The notes beneath the pieces are model-generated. The model saw nothing but the letters and a program-made list of their open reading frames with translations. It was not told the DNA's origin and ran no database searches. Source: Sinorhizobium sp. A49 (GTDB taxonomy: Bacteria; Pseudomonadota; Alphaproteobacteria; Rhizobiales; Rhizobiaceae). From it: DNA of 64,000 nucleotides. The stretch spans positions 124,001 through 188,000 of the forward strand of contig NZ_MUNW01000055.1 of NCBI RefSeq assembly GCF_002002725.1, written 5' to 3'. A program made the position numbers and the translations under genes. The first letter of the stretch is position 1, and each line of letters begins with the position of its first letter. This document shows, piece by piece, positions 18,321-26,011 of the stretch.

Positions 18321-18402
18321 CTTGCCCATCAGGATCGATTGTAAATCCGGGCGCCCACTGGCAGCCTGTTAGAGGCAAACGGTGTTGGGAGGGGTGAGAG
18401 AT

Positions 18403-19080
18403 ATGCTGTCTGTTTCCGATGGCGCTGCACGCCAAGGACACCCCGCGCGCGGAACCATCGCAGCACGACGCGGCAGCAGGTCCAAGCGATTGATCGACGT
18501 GACCGTATCGGTCCTGGCGCTCGTCTTCCTTGCGCCGGCACTCGCATTGATAGCGATAGCCCTTGTCATGGTCGATGGCCGGCCGATCATTTTCCGACAA
18601 GCCCGCGTCGGTGCGCAGGGCAAAATGTTCGAGTGCCTCAAGTTCAGAACCATGCGCCGCGATGCGGCGGAAAGGCTTGCCGAACTTCTGGCCACCGATC
18701 CCGAACGAAACCGGGAGTGGATGGAAAAACGCAAACTCGTCGGCGACCCGCGCGTCCATTGGCTCGGCAAGATCCTCAGGATGACCTGTCTCGACGAGTT
18801 GCCGCAGTTCTACAACGTGCTGCGCGGCGACATGAGCCTTGTCGGACCTCGCCCGATCTCGCCGGAAGAAACGGAAAAATACGGCCCGAACCTGCACTAC
18901 TACACCAGCCTGAAGCCGGGCATCACAGGCATGTGGCAGGTCCGAAGACGGCCGGAAACCACCTATGACGAGCGGGTTCAGTTCGACATCGACTACTACC
19001 AGTCCCGGTCCATCTACCTCGACATCGTGATCATCGTAAAAACGGTGGGCGTCGTCCTCTTTGCAACAAACGAGATCTGA
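18403..19080 (+). CDS. ExoY-like undecaprenyl-phosphate sugar-1-phosphate transferase
   Basis: A 225-residue polyprenyl-phosphate glycosylphosphotransferase that starts repeat-unit synthesis by moving a sugar-1-phosphate to undecaprenyl phosphate. A basic N-terminus precedes one membrane helix (residues about 30-58, VSVLALVFLAPALALI). The catalytic domain shows RQARVGAQGKMFECLKFRTM, LRMTCLDELPQFYNVLRG, DMSLVGPRP and LKPGITGMWQV, all hallmarks of the family. ATG at 18403 is preferred over a GTG at 18382 because GGGAGGGG lies eight bases upstream. ExoY adds galactose-1-P in S. meliloti; the sugar here is not certain. Confidence 0.93.
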   Translation: MLSVSDGAARQGHPARGTIAARRGSRSKRLIDVTVSVLALVFLAPALALIAIALVMVDGRPIIFRQARVGAQGKMFECLKFRTMRRDAAERLAELLATDPERNREWMEKRKLVGDPRVHWLGKILRMTCLDELPQFYNVLRGDMSLVGPRPISPEETEKYGPNLHYYTSLKPGITGMWQVRRRPETTYDERVQFDIDYYQSRSIYLDIVIIVKTVGVVLFATNEI

Positions 19081-19089
19081 CGGGGGCGT

Positions 19090-19191
19090 TTACCAGATGA
19101 AAAAGATCACGGTCGCCCAGAAGACAAGGCACAGCACGACCACGGACCAGCGAATGGCCAGCTTCGTGTTCCATGAAGACCGATTGGTCAT
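19090..19191 (-). CDS. 33-residue small membrane protein
   Basis: A short minus-strand gene in the gap between the ExoY-like and flippase genes. It encodes MTNRSSWNTKLAIRW followed by a 16-17-residue hydrophobic helix (SVVVLCLVFWATVIFF) and ends IW-stop. GAGGG lies at ideal distance before the ATG. The polar, basic N-terminus and single helix look like a genuine small membrane protein, not random translation. Its stop lies 10 bases beyond the sugar-transferase stop, so the two genes converge. Function unknown; a regulator of the adjacent integral-membrane transferase is one possibility. Confidence 0.5.
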   Translation of the reverse strand: MTNRSSWNTKLAIRWSVVVLCLVFWATVIFFIW

Positions 19192-19345
19192 GGCGCCCTC
19201 TTTGTCCAACGAGATCCGTCTTAACATCGACTGCGAGCCCCCCTTTCCCGCACGTACCCCCGACTTATCCGCGTCTGCAACACGCCGTCGAATTCAGGCG
19301 AACGGCGGGCGCCAAAGTCCGTGCCATAGCGCACCCTACCGTAAA

Positions 19346-19431
19346 AACCGGGCAAAACCCGAATCACGGTTTCAACGCACACCATACCGTACGAGTTTCG
19401 AATTTTCAGCCAACCGGGTTTTTTTCCCGAA
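19346..19431. repeat. Two AACCGGG-N-CCCGAA elements before the flippase gene
   Basis: AACCGGG-CAAAA-CCCGAA (19346-19363) and AACCGGG-T7-CCCGAA (19412-19431) are two copies of one small inverted-repeat element, 66 bases start to start. They lie 80-150 bases upstream of the flippase start and could be paired operator sites or small hairpins. The rest of the 19192-19491 gap holds no gene that can be supported. Confidence 0.35.
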
Positions 19432-19491
19432 AGTCGGCAGGCAAACATTCGCCCGCCCGATCGGACCGCCCACGGCCGCGCCGCCTCCTCA

Positions 19492-21042
19492 ATGTCGCTT
19501 ACCGCCAGTCGTGGTGCAATGATGCCCCGCTGGTTCGAGACCGCAACCCTCCCATTGCGACGGGTGTCCTCCGCCTTCCCCAGTTCATTGCGCTTACCGC
19601 ATCTGATCGGCGACGGCTTTGCCGCCCTGTGCGCCAAAGTCATCTCACAGGCCGCACAACTATCGATCTTCATCGTTGCGGCGCATGTGCTTGCGGCCGC
19701 CGAATTCGGCTTCTTTGCCTTCGCATCCTCCTTCGCCATTTTCGTCCTTGTCGTCGCCGAGGGCGGATGGGGCGAGTTCATCATGAAAGGCGGCGCCGAC
19801 AAGACGGACGTCGATCAGCTTGCGACCCTGTCGATGCTATCCGGGCTTTTAGCCACGATCCTCGGCCTTGCCACCGCTGCAGCCATGTTCATGCTGGGGC
19901 ACGGTTGGAACGCGCTGCTGGTCGCCCTCTTCAGTTCCTGGTACCTGCCGGCGTCGCTGTCGACGGTTTACGACGGCATTCTCATTTCGCAAGGGCGCCT
20001 GAAGAGCCAATCCATCATCCGGATTGCGGCCGAGATCATCGGGCTGTTCGTGGCGATCGGCGGGCTTTCGCTGGGGTGGAACATCGTGGCGCTCATCTGC
20101 GGGCGATTGGCGCAACAACTGACGATCCTTGCGGCCTCGATGATCATGCTACGGTGGCTGCCACGCCTGCGCCTGCACCGCGCATATGCCGCACAAGTGC
20201 TGGAGTTTTCCCGCCATATCGTCGCCAACAGGCTTGTGGTGTTCTTTCGCTCCTACGCCGGCACCCTGGTGGTCGGCAGCTTCCTCGGCCTGGCCGAGGC
20301 GGGCTACTACCGCGCCGCCGAACGGATCGTTGCCGCCTTCTCCGAGCTCATGGGCGAACCGGCCCGGATGCTCGCCTGGATCCTGTTTGGCCGCGCCGCC
20401 GGCAAGGACAAGGGCGATGTCGACCGGGCGGCGATCGGGGCGACAGCCACGACCTTCATGACGGTGCTGATGGCGATCTCGACGCCGATCTATCTCGGTC
20501 TCGCGCTGATTTCGGCAGAACTCATCGACGTCGTCCTGGGCGACAAATGGGCGCCTGCAGCGATCCTCGTCGCAATTCTCGCCGCAAAACAGACACTTCT
20601 GATCCCGGGCTATGTGACCGAGCCGTTGCTGTCGCTGAGCGGCAACATTCACAGGATGCCGAAAGCCGTCATGTTGAACGGCGCGATCTCCGTCGGGCTG
20701 ATCATTCTGCTGACGCCGTTCGGCGCTGTTGCGACAGCGCTGGGGCAATGCGTCGCCGCGGTGTTCTCGTTCAACATTTCGATGCGGCTGCAGTCACGCG
20801 AGGGTGGGCTTGCCTGGAACCGCGTCCTTCGCGACTGCGGCCTGGTGGCAATCGCCGTCTGCGCCATGGCGGCCGCCGTCTTTCTGTTCGGCCGGATAGC
20901 CGAAGCGTCGTCGCTGAGGCAGATGTCGACGATCGCCCTGCAAGTGTTCGCCGGCGCGGCAATCTATGTGGCGGCACTCGCCATCCTGCAGCGATGGAGC
21001 GATGCCTTGCGGCCCATCTTCGCGTTCGGCCGTCACGGATGA
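19492..21042 (+). CDS. Wzx-type oligosaccharide flippase
   Basis: A 516-residue MATE/MOP-superfamily membrane protein with about 12-14 hydrophobic helices distributed over the whole length (for example LSIFIVAAHVLAAAEFGFFAF and SGLLATILGLATAAAMF). An early AAEFGFFAFASS element fits the Wzx/RfbX family, in which a helix-1 to helix-2 loop of this kind is typical. It should flip the undecaprenyl-linked repeat unit to the periplasm for polymerisation. Start 19492 is provisional; ATG codons at 19519 and 19522 would give a slightly shorter N-terminus. The methyltransferase gene follows after 46 bases. Confidence 0.9.
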   Translation: MSLTASRGAMMPRWFETATLPLRRVSSAFPSSLRLPHLIGDGFAALCAKVISQAAQLSIFIVAAHVLAAAEFGFFAFASSFAIFVLVVAEGGWGEFIMKGGADKTDVDQLATLSMLSGLLATILGLATAAAMFMLGHGWNALLVALFSSWYLPASLSTVYDGILISQGRLKSQSIIRIAAEIIGLFVAIGGLSLGWNIVALICGRLAQQLTILAASMIMLRWLPRLRLHRAYAAQVLEFSRHIVANRLVVFFRSYAGTLVVGSFLGLAEAGYYRAAERIVAAFSELMGEPARMLAWILFGRAAGKDKGDVDRAAIGATATTFMTVLMAISTPIYLGLALISAELIDVVLGDKWAPAAILVAILAAKQTLLIPGYVTEPLLSLSGNIHRMPKAVMLNGAISVGLIILLTPFGAVATALGQCVAAVFSFNISMRLQSREGGLAWNRVLRDCGLVAIAVCAMAAAVFLFGRIAEASSLRQMSTIALQVFAGAAIYVAALAILQRWSDALRPIFAFGRHG

Positions 21043-21088
21043 GGGACAAACCAGACAACACAAGCGCGACAATCAGGGGAGATGCATC

Positions 21089-21910
21089 GTGCTGACCAGC
21101 GACATCAAGAACACCGCGTATCCACTTTTGCGCAGCGCCGTGCGCAGCCTCAACAAGTCCCTGACGCCGTTGAAGGCGGCGAGCGGGCGGCTGCGCTATC
21201 TCTCACCTTTTCCGCAGCGCTTTACCGGCGCCTATGGATCGTTCGAAGACGCAATCGCTGTGGCCCGCTCCAATGGGCTGGCCGGCTATGACCACGAAGA
21301 AATCGCTGAGGTCGCCTTCGAAAAGATGTGCCAGGTGGCGCCCTGGGACTACCCGGTGCTCTTCTGGATGCGGCAGGTGATGGGTGAGGTTGACGGTCTC
21401 GTCGATGCCGGCGGACATATGGGCACGAAATACCGGGCGTTCCGCGACCTTCTCTCCCTCGAAGGGTCTTTCCGCTGGGTGGTCTACGATCTACCGGCCA
21501 TCGTGCAAGCGGGCCGGCGCAGGGCCGAGCAGGACAAGCTCGACAATCTGCATTTCGTTGACCGTATCGCCGATGCCGGCCCTGTGCCGTTGTTTCTGGG
21601 CTCCGGACTGCTGCAATATCTCGATATTCAGCTGTCAGACCTCCTGGGGCGGATGCCCGCCCTGCCCCGCCACCTCCTGCTCAACAAGGTGGCGCTGCGA
21701 AAGGGAAGCCCCGTCGTGACGCTGGAGCGCATCGGCAAGGCGATCGTGCCCTACCAGATGCGCAACGAAGATGTCTTTTGCAGTGACGTCGAAAGGCTCG
21801 GCTATCGCCTTGTCGACCGCTGGTCGATCCCGTCACTCGCACATGTGATCGAGACACATCCCGAGTTGGGGCCGAGCGAAAGCGCCGGCTTCTATTTCCG
21901 GCTGCAATGA
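21089..21910 (+). CDS. TIGR04325-type methyltransferase
   Basis: A 273-residue protein of the putative methyltransferase family TIGR04325. Landmarks are the N-terminal FTGAYGSFEDAIA segment, VDGLVDAGGHMGTKYRAF (SAM-binding glycine-rich loop region), WVVYDLPAIVQAG and FLGSGLLQYLD. It probably methylates a sugar or substituent of the polysaccharide; this is inferred from context. The GTG start at 21089 is chosen because GGGGAGA precedes it by eight bases; no ATG occurs at the right place, and a longer reading overlaps the flippase. A hairpin follows the stop. Confidence 0.85.
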   Translation: MLTSDIKNTAYPLLRSAVRSLNKSLTPLKAASGRLRYLSPFPQRFTGAYGSFEDAIAVARSNGLAGYDHEEIAEVAFEKMCQVAPWDYPVLFWMRQVMGEVDGLVDAGGHMGTKYRAFRDLLSLEGSFRWVVYDLPAIVQAGRRRAEQDKLDNLHFVDRIADAGPVPLFLGSGLLQYLDIQLSDLLGRMPALPRHLLLNKVALRKGSPVVTLERIGKAIVPYQMRNEDVFCSDVERLGYRLVDRWSIPSLAHVIETHPELGPSESAGFYFRLQ

Positions 21911-21916
21911 CGATCG

Positions 21917-21931
21917 GGCAGCGTTGCTGCC
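21917..21931 (+). terminator. Hairpin after the methyltransferase gene
   Basis: GGCAGC-GTT-GCTGCC starts seven bases past the stop codon and forms a 6-bp stem with a 3-base loop. There is no U-run after it. It sits in the 129-base convergent gap before the GMC oxidoreductase and may weakly terminate or protect the transcript end. Confidence 0.4.
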
Positions 21932-22039
21932 GAAGTCCTCAAGCTGGATTCGATTTAACGAATTATGCAGCAAATTTAACGCGTTACAGCACCGCGCGTC
22001 ATATTTTCCGAGCGGCACTGTCGCCGAAGGGGTCTGGCG

Positions 22040-23764
22040 TCACGCTCCGGAGGCGGCAGCTGCTTCCTCAGTAACCACACGCGGCGTCGCGGCAGAAACC
22101 GAACGCCTTTCCAATCGCGTCTTCAGATGGTCGGCAAGACGCATCGCCAGGCCAAGCATCATCAAGGTCGGGTTGGCGTGACCTGGCGTGGAAAAGACAG
22201 AGCTTCCGGCAACAAAGAGCCCATCGACACCATGCACCATCGCATCCGGATCGACGACGCTTGTGGCCGGATCGCTGCCCATGCGTGTGGTGCAGGACGG
22301 GTGCGCCATGTCTGTGAACGCAGCTCTGTCGTCTTCGTCCCAGGCAATCCAGTCAACCAGGTGCGGTTGGGGAAGCGCATTGCGTCCGAATTCGGAGACG
22401 AGTGCACGCGCCAATCGCTTGACGCTCCGGACCTCCGTCGAGCCAATTTTCCAGGCGACGCGGGGCATCGGCACACCGTACCGGTCAAGCCGATCCGACA
22501 GGGTCACGCGGCTCTCCGCATCGAGCTTCTGCTCGACCATGACATCGAACCGCAGCTCGTCGGATCTGTGCATCATCCCTCGTTTTTGTATCATCCGCCG
22601 GAAAGCGCCCTTTGCCAGAAAGCCGGGAGACCGCGCGACGACGGCAAGATCGCCAGCCAGCCGCGTGTGATCGCCTCGCATCAGCCGTTTGAGCGCGGCC
22701 CAGGGGTCGCCGGGCGAATGGATCTGCACGGGATAGGCCGCGCAATTGACGAGCTCTTCCCGTCTTTGCACGGTTGGACTGAGGCGCAGGCCGTGAAGAT
22801 AGAACTGGGTCCTGCCGTGATCCACGAGACCGTAGAAATTGAAGTGCCTCGCAACGGCATCGATACCCTGCCAGTCGAAGCGCAGAAGTGTCGAGCGCGG
22901 GTGATCGGCAAGGTAGCGTCCAACGACACCCCTGGCGTTGCCGACGCCGCCCGCCATCAGCGATCTGGAAGCCAGCAGGAGGCGGGCGTTTTCGATGCCC
23001 CCGGCGCAGAGGACGACCGTTTCGGGCCATACCGTTGCGCAACCACCGTCAACGCTGCGCAGATCGAGCGACGCGACGCGCCTGCCGCTCGTATCGAGTT
23101 GAATCTGCGTGACCGTGGCATGCGTCAGGATATCGATGTTCGGGGCGACCAGCTCGGCTGCCACATGGGCAAAGCGCATGGGTTCGCCGTGCTGATCACG
23201 TTCATGGCTGAACTGCCAGAAGAAAGGGCGAAGCAGATCACGGTCGAAGCCGAGTTCGTCCGGAGGCGAATGCAACCGGCCAAAGAGCCTCTCATCGTAG
23301 AGATTGGGGCCGAGATTGAGCAGGCGTGCCGCGCGATCGAGCGCCGGCGCCAGACTTTCGCGGGTCATCGGCCAACCGGAGACCGGCAGCCAGGACCGGC
23401 GCTCAAAGTCGATTTCGTCGAAACTTGCGCATTTGCCGATCCAGGTATGTGTGCTGCCGCCGAGCCCCCGATTGCGCAACTCGAAGGGCGCTATATCATT
23501 CAGCCATGAGAGGCTGCCGTTATATCCCCTGCCCGGGCTTTCGACGCCATCTCGGGCAATCGGCTCGCCGACATTTTCAACGGCATTCAAGGTCTGCTGC
23601 GCTGCCTCGAAGTCGGCACTGCCGCTTTCGATAACGAGCACCCGGCAGCGGCTGTTGGCCAGCTCGCGCGCGATCGTCAGGCCGACGGGACCGCCGCCGA
23701 CGATGGCCACATCAGGACGAAACTCGGTGCCTGTGGGGGCTGATCGGAGATCACGGATCGGCAT
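22040..23764 (-). CDS. GMC-family oxidoreductase
   Basis: A 574-residue FAD-dependent GMC oxidoreductase. The dinucleotide-binding motif is VAIVGGGPVGLTIARELA at residues about 20-37, ending in a Glu-containing strand (VLVIESGSADF). GLGGSTHTW is the second FAD-contact loop. The C-terminal active-site region has AHPSCTTRMG and STPGHANPTLM, carrying the His/Asn pair that abstracts hydrogen from alcohols. It probably oxidises a hydroxyl of a sugar or polyketide intermediate. It is transcribed divergently from the DegT aminotransferase; oxidation of a sugar alcohol to a keto group followed by transamination would fit both genes, but this is inference. Confidence 0.9.
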   Translation of the reverse strand: MPIRDLRSAPTGTEFRPDVAIVGGGPVGLTIARELANSRCRVLVIESGSADFEAAQQTLNAVENVGEPIARDGVESPGRGYNGSLSWLNDIAPFELRNRGLGGSTHTWIGKCASFDEIDFERRSWLPVSGWPMTRESLAPALDRAARLLNLGPNLYDERLFGRLHSPPDELGFDRDLLRPFFWQFSHERDQHGEPMRFAHVAAELVAPNIDILTHATVTQIQLDTSGRRVASLDLRSVDGGCATVWPETVVLCAGGIENARLLLASRSLMAGGVGNARGVVGRYLADHPRSTLLRFDWQGIDAVARHFNFYGLVDHGRTQFYLHGLRLSPTVQRREELVNCAAYPVQIHSPGDPWAALKRLMRGDHTRLAGDLAVVARSPGFLAKGAFRRMIQKRGMMHRSDELRFDVMVEQKLDAESRVTLSDRLDRYGVPMPRVAWKIGSTEVRSVKRLARALVSEFGRNALPQPHLVDWIAWDEDDRAAFTDMAHPSCTTRMGSDPATSVVDPDAMVHGVDGLFVAGSSVFSTPGHANPTLMMLGLAMRLADHLKTRLERRSVSAATPRVVTEEAAAASGA

Positions 23765-24039
23765 GAAAAGAACTCCCGCGTGCTACATACCGGTCGTAGC
23801 ACCAGCGCTTTCGCACCGAAATCTCCCAATATGCATAGGGGAGTAGGGCAACTACTGATTTCGGCTAGTTGCAGCCTGCACACTTTGTTCAGCAGCTGGC
23901 CGGATGTCCATTTTGAAACGGTGCCGCGAGGCGACTAGGCTTAATCATTGGGGCCGGTACCCAGCAGGCGATTTGTCCTTATCCCCGGACGCCGATGGTC
24001 GGCGAGCGCGGAGAGCCGGCAAGGATCGGAGACTGAGGC
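23765..24039. promoter_or_regulatory. Divergent promoter region between GMC and DegT genes
   Basis: A 275-base gap with divergent transcripts. CTCCC-N11-GGGAG (23823-23843, with ATGCAT inside the spacer) lies 60-80 bases before the GMC start. CGACTAGGC at 23932-23940, about 100 bases before the DegT start, resembles elements upstream of other transcripts of the locus. No short gene is supported. Confidence 0.35.
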
Positions 24040-25221
24040 ATGGCGCGTGTAGGTATGAGAGAATGGCTGGCACTTGCTCCTGTATTTGCATCGGGCAAGC
24101 TGGCCCGCTTCAGCAGCGACGGCAACGGGCCACTCACGCGTTTCGAAGCGGATTTTTCCGCCAAGTTCGGCGTCGAACATGTCCTGACGGTCAGCAGTGG
24201 CACAGGCGCGCTCATAGCAGCGCTTGCGGCAGCCGGCGTCGGACCGGGCGATGAGGTGCTGGTGCCCGCCTACACCTGGATTGCAACGGCGGGCGCGGCA
24301 CTTGCCGTCGGTGCGGTCCCCATCATCGTCGACATCGACGAGACCCTGACGATGGATCCGGCAGATATCCTGCGAAAGATAACCCCCTATACGCGCGCCA
24401 TCGTTCCCGTGCACATGGCCAACATGGTGTGCGACATGGAGCGCATCATGCAGATCGCCCGCGACCACGGGCTCATCGTCGTCGAGGACGCCTGCCAGGC
24501 GGTCGGCCTACCTTACAAGGGCGTGCGCGTCGGCACGATCGGCGACGCCGGCGCCTTCAGCTTCAACCAGTTCAAGAACATCAACATCGGCGAAGGCGGC
24601 GCAGTCGTGACCAACGATGCCAGGCTCTTTGCCAGGGCGCGCATGTATCACGATATCGGCGCGCTGTTTCGCGGCCACCTCGACAATGCCAACGAGCCGC
24701 CCATGCTCGGCATCAATCTCAAGGCCAGCCAGATCCAGGGCGCCATGCTCAACGTGCAGCTGAAGAAGCTGGATCCGATGATCCGCCGCATGCGTCGTCG
24801 CTACGACGCGATTGCCGAAATCCTGTCGTCCAGCAACGCGATGCGCATCGGTCCGCACAACGATCAGGACAATGCCGCCGGCCTGCATGTCATCTTCGAC
24901 ACGGCCGAGGAGGCGCAGGCCTTTTCCGCCGAGAACAAGCGCGGCGTCTACCGCCTCTACGATTCCAGCCGCCACGTCTACAGCAACTGGCTGCCGGTGC
25001 TCGAACAGCGCACGGCAAATCCCAAGATGAACCCTTATGCCTGGACCTCCCGCAAGATCGAATACGCGCCGGATATGTGCCCGCGGTCGCTCGATATTCT
25101 CAAGAGGACATGCCGCATCGGGCTCGGCGAGAACTATCCCCTGCCGCTCATGACCTATTTCGCCCGACGCATGGCGCGCCAGCGACCGGCCGCCAAAGGG
25201 AGCCTCGTCTATGCGACCTAG
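24040..25221 (+). CDS. DegT/DnrJ/EryC1/StrS-family PLP aminotransferase
   Basis: A 393-residue fold-type I aminotransferase of the sugar-aminotransferase family. It has VSSGTGALIAALAAAGVGPGDEVLVPAYTW, the aspartate-bearing VVEDACQAVG and the PLP-lysine region FSFNQFKNINIGEGG with Lys179. The usual SFxxxK motif is present. Such enzymes convert keto-sugars on nucleotides to amino-sugars, giving an amine on which an acyl group could later be placed. Its last 11 bases overlap the phosphopantetheinyl transferase gene, so sugar-amine formation and carrier-protein activation are expressed together, an important hint that peptide and polysaccharide genes form one system. Confidence 0.92.
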   Translation: MARVGMREWLALAPVFASGKLARFSSDGNGPLTRFEADFSAKFGVEHVLTVSSGTGALIAALAAAGVGPGDEVLVPAYTWIATAGAALAVGAVPIIVDIDETLTMDPADILRKITPYTRAIVPVHMANMVCDMERIMQIARDHGLIVVEDACQAVGLPYKGVRVGTIGDAGAFSFNQFKNINIGEGGAVVTNDARLFARARMYHDIGALFRGHLDNANEPPMLGINLKASQIQGAMLNVQLKKLDPMIRRMRRRYDAIAEILSSSNAMRIGPHNDQDNAAGLHVIFDTAEEAQAFSAENKRGVYRLYDSSRHVYSNWLPVLEQRTANPKMNPYAWTSRKIEYAPDMCPRSLDILKRTCRIGLGENYPLPLMTYFARRMARQRPAAKGSLVYAT

Positions 25222-26011
25222 TCTGGACCGGATCGGCCCCAACTTCATCGATATCTGGCGCTGGGACCTCGACCAGACCGAGCGGGAAATCGATCGCCTG
25301 TTCCCGATATTGAGCGGCGAGGAAAGGGCGCGAGCCTCGCGTTTCGTCTATCCGCAACATCGACAACGCTTCATTGCCGGCCGCGCCGGCCTGCGCCTGG
25401 TGCTCGGCCACTACCTCCACCTTCCGCCGCACCGCATCGGTCTCGCCTGCAACGTCTTCGGCAAGCCGCGCATCGCCGGCGCATCGGAATTGCTGCAGTT
25501 CAATCTCAGCCACAGCGCCGACGTGGCGATGCTGGCGATTTCCGACCATTACCCTGTCGGCATCGATGTCGAAGCGATCAAGCCACTGAAGGAGGATATT
25601 GCCGGGCATTTCTTCTCGAAGCGCGAGTGCGACGCTCTGGCCGCATTTGACGGCGACGACTATATGCACGCGTTTTATCGCTGCTGGACGCGCAAGGAAG
25701 CCTTCGTGAAGGCCCATGGCGCAGGGTTGTCGCTACCACTCGCGTCCTTCGACGTCACCGTCGACGCGGCCTCCCGTCCAAAGCTCGAATCGCTCGATGG
25801 AGATCGGGACGCGCCGCTGAACTGGAGTCTGTTCGACCTCGCGACGCCGCCCGGTTTCGCCGGCACGTTGGCGGCGCTCACCCTCGGCAACGCCGTGCAT
25901 CTTCGATATTGGAATGACGATGTGCTTGCGCTCAAAGCGTCAGTCGCGCATCCAGCACATAACGATCCCCGGCCGCGTCAAAGTGGTGGCAACCGAGCAA
26001 GCCCGGCTTGA
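25211..26011 (+). CDS. Sfp-type 4'-phosphopantetheinyl transferase
   Basis: A 266-residue PPTase that attaches the phosphopantetheine arm of CoA to carrier-protein serines. The three family motifs are present: FNLSHSADVAML, PVGIDVEAI (metal-binding Asp/Glu) and the W-x-RKEAFVKAHG helix. It should activate the one ACP and three PCPs of the neighbouring assembly line. It overlaps the aminotransferase gene by 11 bases, with GGGAG upstream of its ATG. Its 3' end overlaps the convergent GINT1-like gene by 80 bases; the last 25 or so residues have low complexity and may be dispensable. No other PPTase is seen. Confidence 0.93.
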   Translation: MRPSLDRIGPNFIDIWRWDLDQTEREIDRLFPILSGEERARASRFVYPQHRQRFIAGRAGLRLVLGHYLHLPPHRIGLACNVFGKPRIAGASELLQFNLSHSADVAMLAISDHYPVGIDVEAIKPLKEDIAGHFFSKRECDALAAFDGDDYMHAFYRCWTRKEAFVKAHGAGLSLPLASFDVTVDAASRPKLESLDGDRDAPLNWSLFDLATPPGFAGTLAALTLGNAVHLRYWNDDVLALKASVAHPAHNDPRPRQSGGNRASPA

